From a virus: DNA of 64,000 nucleotides. Below the pieces are notes generated by a model. The model worked only from the letters and a program-made list of their open reading frames with translations, searched no databases and was not told the DNA's origin. Below are positions 48,879 through 57,392 of this stretch, one piece after another. The position numbers and the translations under genes were made by a program. Location: the IMG/VR virus record IMGVR_UViG_3300036790_000317, positions 33,921 to 97,920 of that record. One strand, given 5' to 3'. The number at the start of each line of letters is the position of its first letter. Within the stretch, counting starts at the first letter, position 1.

Positions 48879-50366
48879 TTATCCTTTTCCTTGCCAGCGT
48901 TCTGTCATTATACTAGGCGAAGCAGTAATGGGAATTGCATAATTTTCATGGTCTTCCATAATACGGCAGATCGTGATGGCTGCTTCCTCGGCATCTTCTG
49001 CCGGGACCTCGAACAACAGCTCATCATGCACCGGCAGCAACATCTTGTCACCGAATCCAGCAGCATCCAGGTTCAGCACCGCCTGCTTGAGGATTTCTGC
49101 GGCATGCCCCTGGATCAGGGCGTTCACCATCTGCGTCTGCTCCCGGCCTCGGTCAGCGACAAGCTTACGGCCGAGCGGGGTAAGGATGCTCGGTGGATCA
49201 TTCTCACGGGCTTCCATGAGAATCCGATCCGTCAGCATGCTCAGGCCCGGGTACCTGGCGTTGAAAGCGTCATACACTGGGCGCATCTGCTGCAACGTCA
49301 CGCCGGCTGTCAGCGCCATCTTCGCAACACCAGCCCCGTACAGCCTGGCGTATCCCATGTTCTTGACCATTTGCCGGCGGCGGTCGGACTTCAGCACCGG
49401 CTCGCGGAACAGCTCCGACGCAATCTCGGCAAAGAAGTCTTTGCCCTGAGTGTCGGCAGCCTTGAAAGCCTGCGCGAGGCCGGGATCTTGCGCGAAGTGT
49501 GCAGCGAGTCGCATCTCGATCTGCGAGTAGTCACATGAGATGAAGACATTGCCTGGCCTGGGGATGAACGCGCCTCGGACGATGAGATCATCTCTGGGCA
49601 GCGTCTGCAAGGCCGGGTCCGTGATCGACATTCGCCCCGTGCGAGCCCCAAGTCCCCATATACTTGCATGGACAAGATCATCTCGATCCCGGAGCTTGAG
49701 CAGGTTTTCCAGGTAGGTGCCGGCCATTTTCTCCGAATGCCGCACCGTTAGCACGGTGTTACACAGTTCTCGGACGGCTGGCGTGACAGGATTATCTCGG
49801 TAAAAGCCGAGGGCTTCCTTGTCGATCTGCGGCAGGCCGTGCTCGGTGTGCCATTCGATGACTTGCCCCTGCGCCTCAAGTGCCGCGGCAATCTCTCGGC
49901 CGGACATCGGGCTGCGGACAAGGTGCTCGGTCAGCAGCCATTCCCGTACGTCATGCGCGTACTGCCGGATTGTGGCTAGCTTTTCTTCCGTATACGTGAC
50001 GTCGATCTTCATGCCCTTGAGCATCATCATCGCGAGGATGCGACTGACGCCCTGCTCCAGGTCGTAGACCTTGCTGTAGGAGGCCGTGACCTGCGGGGCC
50101 AGCTTCGCCCAGATATGACAGGTCAGGACCGGGTCCAGTGCCCCGTAGCACCAGTATGGGGCGAATTCCAGTGGCACCGTCGCCCACGTCCACGACTGCT
50201 TCCGCATCCCGTCGTGCAGTACCTGCTCGCCGGCCGAAGCCCGCGGGTCTACGAGCCGGTTAGCCAAAGCCTTCAGTCCTCGAGGCCGGAGCGGGTTGGT
50301 CAGGTGCGCCATCGTCAAGGTGTCGTCAATTTTGGACCATGGCGGGTCCCATTTGCCGTGTACCAT
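48879..50366 (-). CDS. polA: DNA polymerase I (family A), polymerase part
   Basis: 495 residues. Polymerase motifs: A DYSQIEMRLAA (near 276), B RRRQMVKNMGYARLYG (near 328) and C VHDELLFE (near 449). At the O-helix position of E. coli Phe762 there is Tyr, as in T7 polymerase. The N-terminal 90 residues contain the last exonuclease motif (YGALDP). The first two exonuclease motifs are in another frame just upstream, so the gene is split; see the 50380 entry. Confidence 0.9.
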   Translation of the reverse strand: MVHGKWDPPWSKIDDTLTMAHLTNPLRPRGLKALANRLVDPRASAGEQVLHDGMRKQSWTWATVPLEFAPYWCYGALDPVLTCHIWAKLAPQVTASYSKVYDLEQGVSRILAMMMLKGMKIDVTYTEEKLATIRQYAHDVREWLLTEHLVRSPMSGREIAAALEAQGQVIEWHTEHGLPQIDKEALGFYRDNPVTPAVRELCNTVLTVRHSEKMAGTYLENLLKLRDRDDLVHASIWGLGARTGRMSITDPALQTLPRDDLIVRGAFIPRPGNVFISCDYSQIEMRLAAHFAQDPGLAQAFKAADTQGKDFFAEIASELFREPVLKSDRRRQMVKNMGYARLYGAGVAKMALTAGVTLQQMRPVYDAFNARYPGLSMLTDRILMEARENDPPSILTPLGRKLVADRGREQTQMVNALIQGHAAEILKQAVLNLDAAGFGDKMLLPVHDELLFEVPAEDAEEAAITICRIMEDHENYAIPITASPSIMTERWQGKG

Positions 50367-50379
50367 AAGAAACCGGCAG

Positions 50380-50661
50380 TCAAATGAAGAGTTGTTCTAA
50401 ATGAGCCACCAGCTTACCTTTATAGGCAGATAGTAGCTCAATGGCACCACCTCCCCACTGCTGAAAAGGCACGGCATAACCTTGGTGCATGTCACCTAGC
50501 TGGATAAGCCGTAGCGTGTCTTTACTTGGAGCAAGCCCACTCGATTCTGTATCGAAGCCCATGGGAGTCTCGCGGCGCTCTCCTGCCCATGCCTTCATCT
50601 CCCAGAGATCATCGATACTCTGCACGAGCTTGAGGCGGACGTTCTCCAGCGGGGATTCCAC
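50380..50661 (-). CDS. 3'-5' exonuclease N-terminal part of the split DNA polymerase
   Basis: 93 residues from a GTG. GFDTESSG (near residue 36) is exonuclease motif I, and KGKLVAH is the strand before motif II. The frame closes at a TGA at 50380. The expected motif II, NSSFDCRFL, is encoded directly after in the polymerase frame, about 50375-50395, but a TAG blocks that frame upstream. A +1 shift near 50400 would restore one protein. Either a programmed shift, a true split, or an indel. Confidence 0.7.
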   Translation of the reverse strand: MESPLENVRLKLVQSIDDLWEMKAWAGERRETPMGFDTESSGLAPSKDTLRLIQLGDMHQGYAVPFQQWGGGAIELLSAYKGKLVAHLEQLFI

Positions 50662-50681
50662 GTTAAATTTTACAGCCGTGG

Positions 50682-50975
50682 CTACAGCACGATGCCGTAT
50701 ACCTGGTCAAAACTGCACCAGCCATTGACGTGCCCATGATTGTTGCTGATCTGCACCTGCCGTTTCCGGATGTCAACCGCGGTGACGAGGTGCAGCCGGT
50801 ACGCGCCGTGCACCTTGCACAGCACGATCTCGCCGGGGTGAGGCTCGCCGGCCATCCGGACGACGGTCACCTGCTGCCCTGATTTAATAAGCGGGGTCAT
50901 CGAGTTCCCGTGCGGGCGGAACGTGACAGCTCCGTGCTCCAAGACCCGGTGGGCTGCCTCAGCCAGGTTTGCCAT
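50682..50975 (-). CDS. S24/S26-like peptidase-fold protein
   Basis: 97 residues with GAGGAGG before the ATG. HGNSMTPLIKSGQQVTV has the Ser-Met-x-Pro core of LexA/signal-peptidase-like proteases; a later GEIVLCKVHGAYRLH is the matching strand pair. No DNA-binding domain is attached. It could be a regulator protease or a structural relict of a repressor. Confidence 0.65.
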   Translation of the reverse strand: MANLAEAAHRVLEHGAVTFRPHGNSMTPLIKSGQQVTVVRMAGEPHPGEIVLCKVHGAYRLHLVTAVDIRKRQVQISNNHGHVNGWCSFDQVYGIVL

Positions 50976-50988
50976 GATGTGCCTCCTC

Positions 50989-51453
50989 TCACAGGATATC
51001 TACCTTCAGCTTGCATTTCCTGAGGAATTCTTCCTGGGCGGCAGTGCCCCGCCGCAGGTCCGCGGCCGTCTTGCGCCATACGGCACGGGCTACCCCGCTG
51101 TTGGCGATGATCTTGGCGCATTCCTCGCAGGGAACGCTGGAAATGTAAAGCGTGCCACCTTCGGCGCGCGACCGGTCTGCGAACGAGATCGCGTTCTGCT
51201 CAGCATGCGCGGTCGGGCAGGCAAGCCCGTAAATCTTGGAGACCTCGCCGGCTTTTACCGTGCGGCGCGGGCACATCGTCATGCAATCCCAGTCATCCGG
51301 GAACCGGGCAGGAGGCCCGGTATAACCGGTGCTGACAACCCGCTGCTTGCGGTCAGCAATCACGGCGCCGACCCCGCCGGGGCACATGCTCCGCCGGGAC
51401 ATCAGGATGGCAAGCGCCATCCACGTTTCATCCCAGGATGGCCTACCCGTCAT
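50989..51453 (-). CDS. deoxycytidylate deaminase family protein
   Basis: 154 residues from the ATG at 51453. HAEQN (zinc His and catalytic Glu) and PCEECAK (zinc Cys pair) define the cytidine/dCMP deaminase fold; GVGAVIADR is the usual first strand. It would feed dUMP to the ThyA-like enzyme. Overlaps the gene before by 11 bases. Confidence 0.88.
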   Translation of the reverse strand: MTGRPSWDETWMALAILMSRRSMCPGGVGAVIADRKQRVVSTGYTGPPARFPDDWDCMTMCPRRTVKAGEVSKIYGLACPTAHAEQNAISFADRSRAEGGTLYISSVPCEECAKIIANSGVARAVWRKTAADLRRGTAAQEEFLRKCKLKVDIL

Positions 51454-51637
51454 CTTGTACTTTTCTTCCTTGCAGGTCGATGTACGCGGCGATGACACAC
51501 GCCGCGTCCCATAGTTTCATGCCACGCCGGAGGCCGTAGTAGATCGCGCCGATCTGAATCCAGGCCATGTCAATACCCGGAACCGGGTCCGGTGGCATGT
51601 CACCACCGGACCCGGCCGGGTCATCACCTTCTGTCAT
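51443..51637 (-). CDS. small hypothetical protein
   Basis: 64 residues; a Gly/Pro-rich start, then a hydrophobic segment (AWIQIGAIYYGL, DAACVIAAYI) that could lie on a membrane. Its end overlaps the deaminase start. Start choice uncertain. Confidence 0.4.
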   Translation of the reverse strand: MTEGDDPAGSGGDMPPDPVPGIDMAWIQIGAIYYGLRRGMKLWDAACVIAAYIDLQGRKVQDDG

Positions 51638-51642
51638 CCTGC

Positions 51643-52242
51643 TTACTGAGCACGGTCAAATGCCCGCAGGCCGAACTGCCGCCTGCGGCCACCCGGCACG
51701 AGTGGTGGTGTCCGGCCACCGACCCGCTCCGGGAGATCGGTGTTATTCGTCTGGCGCAGGTCACTCTTCTTCAGCGGGTCTTCCTTGCCCTTGCCGTCGC
51801 CCGCGGGAGGATCTGACGCGAGTGCCGCTCGCGCGGTCGCGGCTGCCTTCGCCCAGGCTTCCTTCTGCGCCGGGCTTCCTTCTCTCACGTCTCCGGCCTT
51901 CTTGCGAGACTTGAGGTTAGCCCGGGTTACGTGCCCGCCGGTTAGCCTGACACTGAACGGGTCGGGCATCTCGCCTCGGTCGAACTGGATAATGGCAATC
52001 TGCGCCACCCTCGGTGTGAGGTAGGTGTACCGCAGGTTCTTGGACCCGTCCGTAAACCGGATCGTCTGCACATCCACGGACACGAACTTGGCCTCCGGAA
52101 AAGCCTTCTTGACCGACTCCGCGATCATGCAGTGACTAGAGTCACGCTCGATGCTCTCGCGTGCGATTTCTTCTGTCACCTCTAGCTGGAGCTGCGGAGC
52201 GCGAGGGCGCTTCGGCTGCTGGGCAGCAATACTCCTTGCCAT
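51643..52242 (-). CDS. hypothetical phage protein
   Basis: 199 residues with AGAGG before the ATG. The first half has mixed secondary structure (KFVSVDVQTIRFTDGSKNL), the last 80 residues are charged and disordered (GDGKGKEDPLKKSD). In the nucleotide-metabolism operon, but no known motif. Confidence 0.55.
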   Translation of the reverse strand: MARSIAAQQPKRPRAPQLQLEVTEEIARESIERDSSHCMIAESVKKAFPEAKFVSVDVQTIRFTDGSKNLRYTYLTPRVAQIAIIQFDRGEMPDPFSVRLTGGHVTRANLKSRKKAGDVREGSPAQKEAWAKAAATARAALASDPPAGDGKGKEDPLKKSDLRQTNNTDLPERVGGRTPPLVPGGRRRQFGLRAFDRAQ

Positions 52243-52244
52243 GG

Positions 52245-53201
52245 TTACCTCTTTCTCTTATCCTTCTCTTCCTCACTGGTGCCGTCACGGCACCGGCAAG
52301 TTTCTCCTTCCGGATGGATGTACCGGCAGAGGACGCACGTGAAATGCTCGACCGCTGCCTGAGGAAGCAGCCTGCTGTACCAGCCGGAACCCGGGATGAT
52401 GGTATTGCCCGGTAGCCGGCCGAGGACGAGCTGCTCTGCTGCGTCCTGGGCATCCATTACTCGTTCTGAGGCACGTGACGTGTCTTGATAGTAGTTGCAT
52501 GTCAAAGCAGGAGGCTGCTCTGCAGCCACGCTGTCATCCCAGCGCAGTTCCGCGGCTTTCTCGGTATCTTTTTCATACAGGTGCAGGCTCCCGGCGAAGA
52601 AGGTAAACGACCCCGGCTGGCAGCCCAGTGCCCAGGCAAGAGTCATCTGAAGGCGAGACTGCATCCAGAAATCATATGGCAGCCCGATATACGCATCACT
52701 GCTGCGCATGATCACGGTAGCGTCAAGCCGGTCACTCCGGATCCGGTACTGTACCGCGACCGTGCACGGCACATCTCGCTGCCCCGGCTGGCTGTCTGCG
52801 AGCATCCCGTTGTGGATGACGAGGACCGCCTGGCGACTGTCCCGGTCGTCTTCAAGCTTTTCCGCGATCAGTGGCAGCTGGTCGTAAACTCGCGGCCCGT
52901 AAGCTCCGCGGAGCCGGTTACCGTTGGCGAACTGGGCAAATCTGCCGTGGCTGGCATGATCAAGCTGGCTCAGCCAGCTCACTCCCGCGAGGAGCTGGCA
53001 GTATTCGGCTGCTCCAATGCGCTTGTTTATGGTACGCCCTGATGCAACGGGGACAGCTTGTGATGCTTCGGTAATGCACACTGTTGCGTCGCATAGCTCC
53101 CTGCATGACAGCTTGCGAGGTGCAACCGTGGTGCCGTGCACGAGCAGCTCTCGCATGAGCGCTGGGTATGCCTCGGACCCGGTCGTGAAGGTTAGTTTCA
53201 T
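52245..53201 (-). CDS. thymidylate synthase/dCMP hydroxymethylase family protein
   Basis: 318 residues. RDVPCTVAVQYRIRSD carries the catalytic Cys, and SSDAYIGLPYDFWMQ the substrate-binding Asp-x2-hydrophobic-Gly-x-Pro-Phe/Tyr-Asp motif of the ThyA family. The protein is longer than usual and ends in a zinc-finger-like tail (CVLCRYIHPEGETCRC). It could make dTMP or a hydroxymethylated base. ATGA overlap with the kinase gene. Confidence 0.75.
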   Translation of the reverse strand: MKLTFTTGSEAYPALMRELLVHGTTVAPRKLSCRELCDATVCITEASQAVPVASGRTINKRIGAAEYCQLLAGVSWLSQLDHASHGRFAQFANGNRLRGAYGPRVYDQLPLIAEKLEDDRDSRQAVLVIHNGMLADSQPGQRDVPCTVAVQYRIRSDRLDATVIMRSSDAYIGLPYDFWMQSRLQMTLAWALGCQPGSFTFFAGSLHLYEKDTEKAAELRWDDSVAAEQPPALTCNYYQDTSRASERVMDAQDAAEQLVLGRLPGNTIIPGSGWYSRLLPQAAVEHFTCVLCRYIHPEGETCRCRDGTSEEEKDKRKR

Positions 53202-54196
53202 GCCTGGCTCTCCGCAGCAGTCATGATCTGGGCAGCATATCCTGCTATCTCATTGTGACGGAAGCGTCGCTGCCACTGCGGGTGGGCTACCTGCACATAC
53301 TCGATGCCGGCTTCATCCAGCCGCCGGGCAGCACTGACGCCGAGCGCTATCCACTGCCTCGGCCCGAGTAGATCATCCGCGATCTTCAGGTCCATGCCTT
53401 CTTCGCCGGTATTGAGGATGCCGAAGCTTCGCAGCACCTGACGACAGTGGATGGCGAGCGCGTCCATCAGGTACAGTGCCGAGCCCGGGCCGGCGGGGGT
53501 AAAAGCATGCGTAAACGCCGGATCCGGGTCACCTGCCCCGGACCTGACGTCGCCGGCGAGGATAACCCCGGGGCGCTGCGACCCGATATAGCCAGGCACC
53601 TTGGCCTGCACCTCGCCAGACCACTCCGCGCGGTACCTCGCCCGGGCAAGGAGAGCAAGGATGTGAGACACGTCCGGCTGGCGGCGCAGCACGTCGTACC
53701 AGTACAGCGGCGCGAGGCTGGAATAGCTGTCCCAGATCATGGTGATCTCACCGGTGTCGAACAGATCACCGCGCTTGTGCTCAGGCAGCAGCAGCCAGTC
53801 ACCGTTCTTCTGGAGGCGCTTGACGACGATGCCGAGCGACGGGATCATCGCGATCTTGATGGCGCCGTGTGCCATGGCAAGCATCTCGCAGTGCAGCAGC
53901 CCGCCGGCGCTGAGGCGGCTCGCCCCGCGCTTAAGCGGGCCGTAGATCAGCTCGCCCATCGCCCAGCGGTCCTGGATGACGAGCAGATCCTGCCGCAGGA
54001 TCTCGTTTCCTGGCCGGCCGAGTGGCTCCCGCAGGAGCGTGGCTTCATACTCTTCGAACGGGTTCCGGTCCGGTGGCCTGGGTGGCCTGGCTGACCGGCG
54101 GAAGACCGCGATCTTCTGCCGGCTGGCTTCTTCTTCGATGGCACCAGCGAGGGTAGTTTTTCCTGCGCCATCCGGGCCTTCAATAATAATCAGCAA
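53198..54196 (-). CDS. dTMP kinase fused to a uracil-DNA-glycosylase-like domain
   Basis: 332 residues. Residues 1-200 are a nucleotide kinase: GPDGAGKTT (P-loop at 7-15), then DRWAMGEL. From about residue 205 a second domain begins: PGVILAGDVRSG, a central helix, then PRQWIALGVSAARRL and HPQWQRRF, which resemble the active-site and DNA-loop strands of the UDG superfamily. A fusion of thymidylate supply with a UDG-like fold suggests control of uracil or modified pyrimidines in phage DNA. Confidence 0.65.
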   Translation of the reverse strand: MLIIIEGPDGAGKTTLAGAIEEEASRQKIAVFRRSARPPRPPDRNPFEEYEATLLREPLGRPGNEILRQDLLVIQDRWAMGELIYGPLKRGASRLSAGGLLHCEMLAMAHGAIKIAMIPSLGIVVKRLQKNGDWLLLPEHKRGDLFDTGEITMIWDSYSSLAPLYWYDVLRRQPDVSHILALLARARYRAEWSGEVQAKVPGYIGSQRPGVILAGDVRSGAGDPDPAFTHAFTPAGPGSALYLMDALAIHCRQVLRSFGILNTGEEGMDLKIADDLLGPRQWIALGVSAARRLDEAGIEYVQVAHPQWQRRFRHNEIAGYAAQIMTAAESQA

Positions 54197-54201
54197 GGCT
54201 G

Positions 54202-54543
54202 TTACTCCGTGCTCGCGCGCTGCCGCGGGATCATACGGGCATAATCTCCGCGCATCTCGCTGATGTCGTCAGCAACATCGCCCGCAGCGTCAGGAGGAGC
54301 TGTCCCGTTCAGGTTTTCCAGCAGTTCTGGCGGTAGCACGCCGAGTCCTCCGGCAAGCCGCGCGGCTACAGATACCGAAGTTCCGTACCCGTGCTCGACC
54401 CGGGAGATGATGCTGATGGACACCTGGCTCCGGGCACGGAGGTCACGCATCGACAGCCCGAGAGCCTGCCGCAGTCTGGCGACGTTCTGCCCGAGAGTAA
54501 TCTCGGCCTGATGACCGCACTCGTGCCCGGTTTCCTCAGTCAT
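54202..54543 (-). CDS. XRE-family transcriptional regulator
   Basis: 113 residues. Residues 15-75 form a helix-turn-helix of the XRE type (LGQNVARLRQALGLSMRDLR, SISIISRVEHGYGTSVSVAA). The C-terminal part is acidic. Such regulators pair with DUF397 proteins in actinobacteria; the phage DUF397-like gene is 23 kb away. Confidence 0.82.
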   Translation of the reverse strand: MTEETGHECGHQAEITLGQNVARLRQALGLSMRDLRARSQVSISIISRVEHGYGTSVSVAARLAGGLGVLPPELLENLNGTAPPDAAGDVADDISEMRGDYARMIPRQRASTE

Positions 54544-54923
54544 CTGTAATCCTTTTCATGCGCGTAGCCTAGTGCGAGGACGTCCGTGCTGCCGGGAAGC
54601 CCGAGTTTCATCAAGCTCCCGCGCAGCAGCGCCACGTCCTTCCAGTGCCCCGGCTTCTGGCATGGCGGGTCTTCCGGATGCAGCCTGGTGCAGCCGTGGG
54701 TATTATGCCACCGCCGCAGCCTGAGAATGAGGACAGCCTCATCCACGGCACCCGGGTCATCGTGCACTTCCTGGGTTTCTACTATCAGGCCGGCCAGCAG
54801 TATTTCAGACTCCCGGTCTGCAGGTTCCGTAACCGGCGCAGGGCGCCTGCGGGTTAGCTCTAGCTGGAGCATGCTTTCATCTTGCCCCTGATCTTGTGAT
54901 CTCGGGGATGAGGTATTACTCAT
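54540..54923 (-). CDS. hypothetical protein with Cys/His cluster
   Basis: 127 residues from the ATG at 54923, overlapping the zinc-finger gene by 8 bases. Mostly helical and acidic, with HNTHGCTRLHPEDPPCQKPG, a possible metal site. ATGA overlap with the XRE gene. Confidence 0.5.
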   Translation of the reverse strand: MSNTSSPRSQDQGQDESMLQLELTRRRPAPVTEPADRESEILLAGLIVETQEVHDDPGAVDEAVLILRLRRWHNTHGCTRLHPEDPPCQKPGHWKDVALLRGSLMKLGLPGSTDVLALGYAHEKDYR

Positions 54924-56208
54924 CACTAGCCACGCCTTCTTCAAGCATAGCCTTCATGGCGCCGGTTACCTTGGCCAGGCGTTTTCTCAGTTCCTGGTTT
55001 TCCTGTTCCAGTGCCTCGTACTGATCAGCGCGGGCAGCCTTCGCTAGGAGTTCCTCACGCTCGCTGAGAATCTGGCGGAGTGCCTGCGCAGCAAGATCCG
55101 AGGTGCTCATGCTGGTGAGAACGTCTGTCTCGGGTGCGTGGCTCACCACCACGGGCTCCTCGGGCAGGATGTCAGGTGCAGCACGTGCTGCCTGCCCCGG
55201 CGCTTCTGCGGCGTCCTGAGGCGCTGCCGTGCTTGCCGCGGCGTCTTCCGCGGCTTCGGCAGCCTGCGTCAGCAGCACCTTGCGCACCGTGCTGGACAGG
55301 TTGTGCGTCCCGCCGGTGCCGAGGTGGATGCTCAGCCCGCGTGACGTGGTGAACTGCTGGCCACAGTTCTCGACAAAGCACCTGAAGGGCATGATGTCAT
55401 GGTTGATCAGCCCCGGGTGCATGTTCTTTTCGTGCGCGTACCGGTTGCCGGAGTTCGACAGCACCTTGGCGCAGAACCGGCACGTTGCCGGGGCTCGTTC
55501 CTGCTGGGCTGCCGGCTGCGCCTGGTGTGTGGCAACCTCATGTGCCTTCCGGTCTTTGGGTGACGGGAAACGCTGCCTGCAGCCACGCCGGCAGGTGTAT
55601 TCCACGACGACCGGGGCCGGTGCCCGGTCCTCGCCAGCTTCCTTCGGCGTCAACTTACTGGCGATATGCGCGTGACCGGCTTCGGTACTTGCCTTTTTTA
55701 CTGGCCTGTGGTCAGCCGGAGGCGGCGTGGCATCCCAGGTATCCGCGATGAACCACTGCGGGGTCCGCAGGGCCGGATCAGAACTGGCGTGCGAGCCCCG
55801 GTAGATGTTCACGGCGTTCTTCGACCGGCGCAGGTACGATGACACCTGACCGCGGAAGGCGCCAGCAGCCACGGTATCCGGGTCAGCTGACTTGCCGCTG
55901 AGCTTCCCGTTCAGGGTAGGCCACAGCGTGATGTAAACGTTGGAGAAGACACCGTCCCACCGCCAGCCTTGCCGTGCGCCGGGTTCATCTTCTGCCGCGA
56001 ACCGCGCCTTGCCACCAGTGTAAGCGAGGCCGGCAGGCACGAATTCTTTGTCACCTTGCCGGGCCCTGGCATGAACCCACATCCACACGTGATGTGAGGC
56101 TTCCATGATTGCGCGTGCTCGTGCTTCCCCGGTCAGCTCGATGATATCTCGCCAGTCGGGGACCGTTTCTCCTAGTTTCACCGTGGTGATATCTGCGAAT
56201 GATGGCAT
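54916..56208 (-). CDS. protein with three C2H2-type zinc fingers and a coiled-coil tail
   Basis: 430 residues from the ATG at 56208 with AAGGAA upstream. Residues 1-150 are an unknown globular domain with several Trp. Residues about 200-310 carry three C2H2 fingers: CRRGC...HEVATH, CRFC...HEKNMH and CFVENC...HLGTGGTH. The end is an acidic Ala-rich linker and a coiled coil (ADQYEALEQENQELRKRLA). Serial C2H2 fingers are a eukaryote-like feature and rare in phages. Likely binds nucleic acid. Confidence 0.72.
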   Translation of the reverse strand: MPSFADITTVKLGETVPDWRDIIELTGEARARAIMEASHHVWMWVHARARQGDKEFVPAGLAYTGGKARFAAEDEPGARQGWRWDGVFSNVYITLWPTLNGKLSGKSADPDTVAAGAFRGQVSSYLRRSKNAVNIYRGSHASSDPALRTPQWFIADTWDATPPPADHRPVKKASTEAGHAHIASKLTPKEAGEDRAPAPVVVEYTCRRGCRQRFPSPKDRKAHEVATHQAQPAAQQERAPATCRFCAKVLSNSGNRYAHEKNMHPGLINHDIMPFRCFVENCGQQFTTSRGLSIHLGTGGTHNLSSTVRKVLLTQAAEAAEDAAASTAAPQDAAEAPGQAARAAPDILPEEPVVVSHAPETDVLTSMSTSDLAAQALRQILSEREELLAKAARADQYEALEQENQELRKRLAKVTGAMKAMLEEGVASDE

Positions 56209-56292
56209 GGTTTCTCGTTTCCTTCGGAACCTTCCTGGGTACATTTTCAGGCTCACGGTACTGCCTTGCTTGTTGTGTTCTGCTTGTAATAC

Positions 56293-56320
56293 ATACTACA
56301 TGACGTGGTTTCATATGTAA
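56293..56320 (-). promoter_or_regulatory. probable promoter of the 56.2 to 48 kb operon
   Basis: On the minus strand TTACAT, 16 bases, TAGTAT, about 85 bases before the zinc-finger gene and just after the 56324 terminator. Position and spacing are good; the -35 box is moderate. Confidence 0.45.
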
Positions 56321-56323
56321 AAC

Positions 56324-56357
56324 GAGGAGGCAGGAGGCATAAGCCTCCTGCCTCCTC
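56324..56357 (-). terminator. rho-independent terminator
   Basis: A perfect 15-base-pair stem (GAGGAGGCAGGAGGC with its complement, 4-base loop), followed on the minus strand by GTTTTAC. It ends the 57.8-56.4 kb operon 16 bases after the last stop. Confidence 0.8.
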
Positions 56358-56372
56358 AAGAGAGAAGCAAGA

Positions 56373-56648
56373 TCAGCCGGCGATGTTGCCGTTACCCGGC
56401 TGCTGCAAGATTTCCTTGGCCTCGGCTGCTTCCTCCTCGGAAACTGTCATGGCCGAGGCGAACTCTCCGCGGTACATCTGCTCCAGGCTTTCCTGGAGCA
56501 GCGGGTTGCGGAGGAGCTGCTCATCTTCAAGGCGGTACCAGAGCAGCGCCTGCTGCTCTGGTGACAGCCTGCTGATGCTGGCCGCCAGCTGCTCGAACTC
56601 ACGTTGCCGGCGGCTTTTTACCAGCCTTCTGTTCCGGGTCATCATCAT
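56373..56648 (-). CDS. small hypothetical protein
   Basis: 91 residues, AAGGAA before the ATG. All-helical and charged (QREFEQLAASISRLSPEQQ, LLWYRLEDEQLL). Last gene before the terminator. Unknown role. Confidence 0.55.
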   Translation of the reverse strand: MMMTRNRRLVKSRRQREFEQLAASISRLSPEQQALLWYRLEDEQLLRNPLLQESLEQMYRGEFASAMTVSEEEAAEAKEILQQPGNGNIAG

Positions 56649-56775
56649 GATTTTCCTTCGGTTTCCATGAGCAAGTGCACCGCGCGCTGGTGCACCCTTC
56701 TACTCCGTGCGTGTGCTTCCAGAAGTAGCACGGGGCACATAGCACCGTTCCGTCTGCCTGCCTGAACAGCTTCAT
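56599..56775 (-). CDS. small Cys-rich protein
   Basis: 58 residues (MKLFRQADGTVLCAPCYFWK). CAPC, HTH and CTSARCTC could bind zinc. The ATG overlaps the upstream stop (TGATG), which favours coupling; it overlaps the next gene by 50 bases. Moderate support. Confidence 0.45.
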   Translation of the reverse strand: MKLFRQADGTVLCAPCYFWKHTHGVEGCTSARCTCSWKPKENHDDDPEQKAGKKPPAT

Positions 56776-57392
56776 CAGAGAGGCCTTACCTTCGCGAGTG
56801 CCTCCGCGATGTCCCGGTCTACCTCTGCTGCCTCGTTGAGAAGACGCTGGGCTGGCTCGGACAGGAACCTGGTGACGGTACCATCTCGGTTCCGGCGTGG
56901 CTGTGTCAGCTCATCCTGCACGGATGCAGCCGTAGCGCACTTCGTCACCTCATGCAGGTTCAGCTCCACGGCAACCGGCGTCCCGGCATCCAGCTGGTCA
57001 AGGTCCACCGGATTACAGGCCGGGAGCGCCTTAGGATCTCCAGGATATCGTTCGAGGAGCATGTTATGTGATTCTAGTTCCTCATACTCCTCATCTGAGA
57101 GTTCTCGGATTAGTTTCGTCACGCCGAGATTACACGGCGGGCCTGGCTGATGATAGAGCACCGACCGCCCGGTGTTAGCAAGGGCGTAGCCACCATTCTC
57201 GTCCGTGACCTTGTACAGGCTCAGCTCCGTCCAGCGAGGCTGGGTACCGGTTCGTGTAGATACCTTCTTGATTAGGTAACCTCGGAAGCTGACCCATCCT
57301 CCGGCTTCCTGGAGGACAACCTCTTCGGGGACGGGAGCCACGGTTTCTCCGGGAATGCCGTTACTTCTGCGGGTGTCTTCTGTCATCTTCAT
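56775..57392 (-). CDS. hypothetical protein
   Basis: 205 residues. Mixed alpha/beta with a clear SFRGYLIKKVSTRTGTQPRW strand pair and an acidic ELSDEEYEELESHNMLLERY helix. ATGA overlap with the gene before. Family not recognised. Confidence 0.55.
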   Translation of the reverse strand: MKMTEDTRRSNGIPGETVAPVPEEVVLQEAGGWVSFRGYLIKKVSTRTGTQPRWTELSLYKVTDENGGYALANTGRSVLYHQPGPPCNLGVTKLIRELSDEEYEELESHNMLLERYPGDPKALPACNPVDLDQLDAGTPVAVELNLHEVTKCATAASVQDELTQPRRNRDGTVTRFLSEPAQRLLNEAAEVDRDIAEALAKVRPL

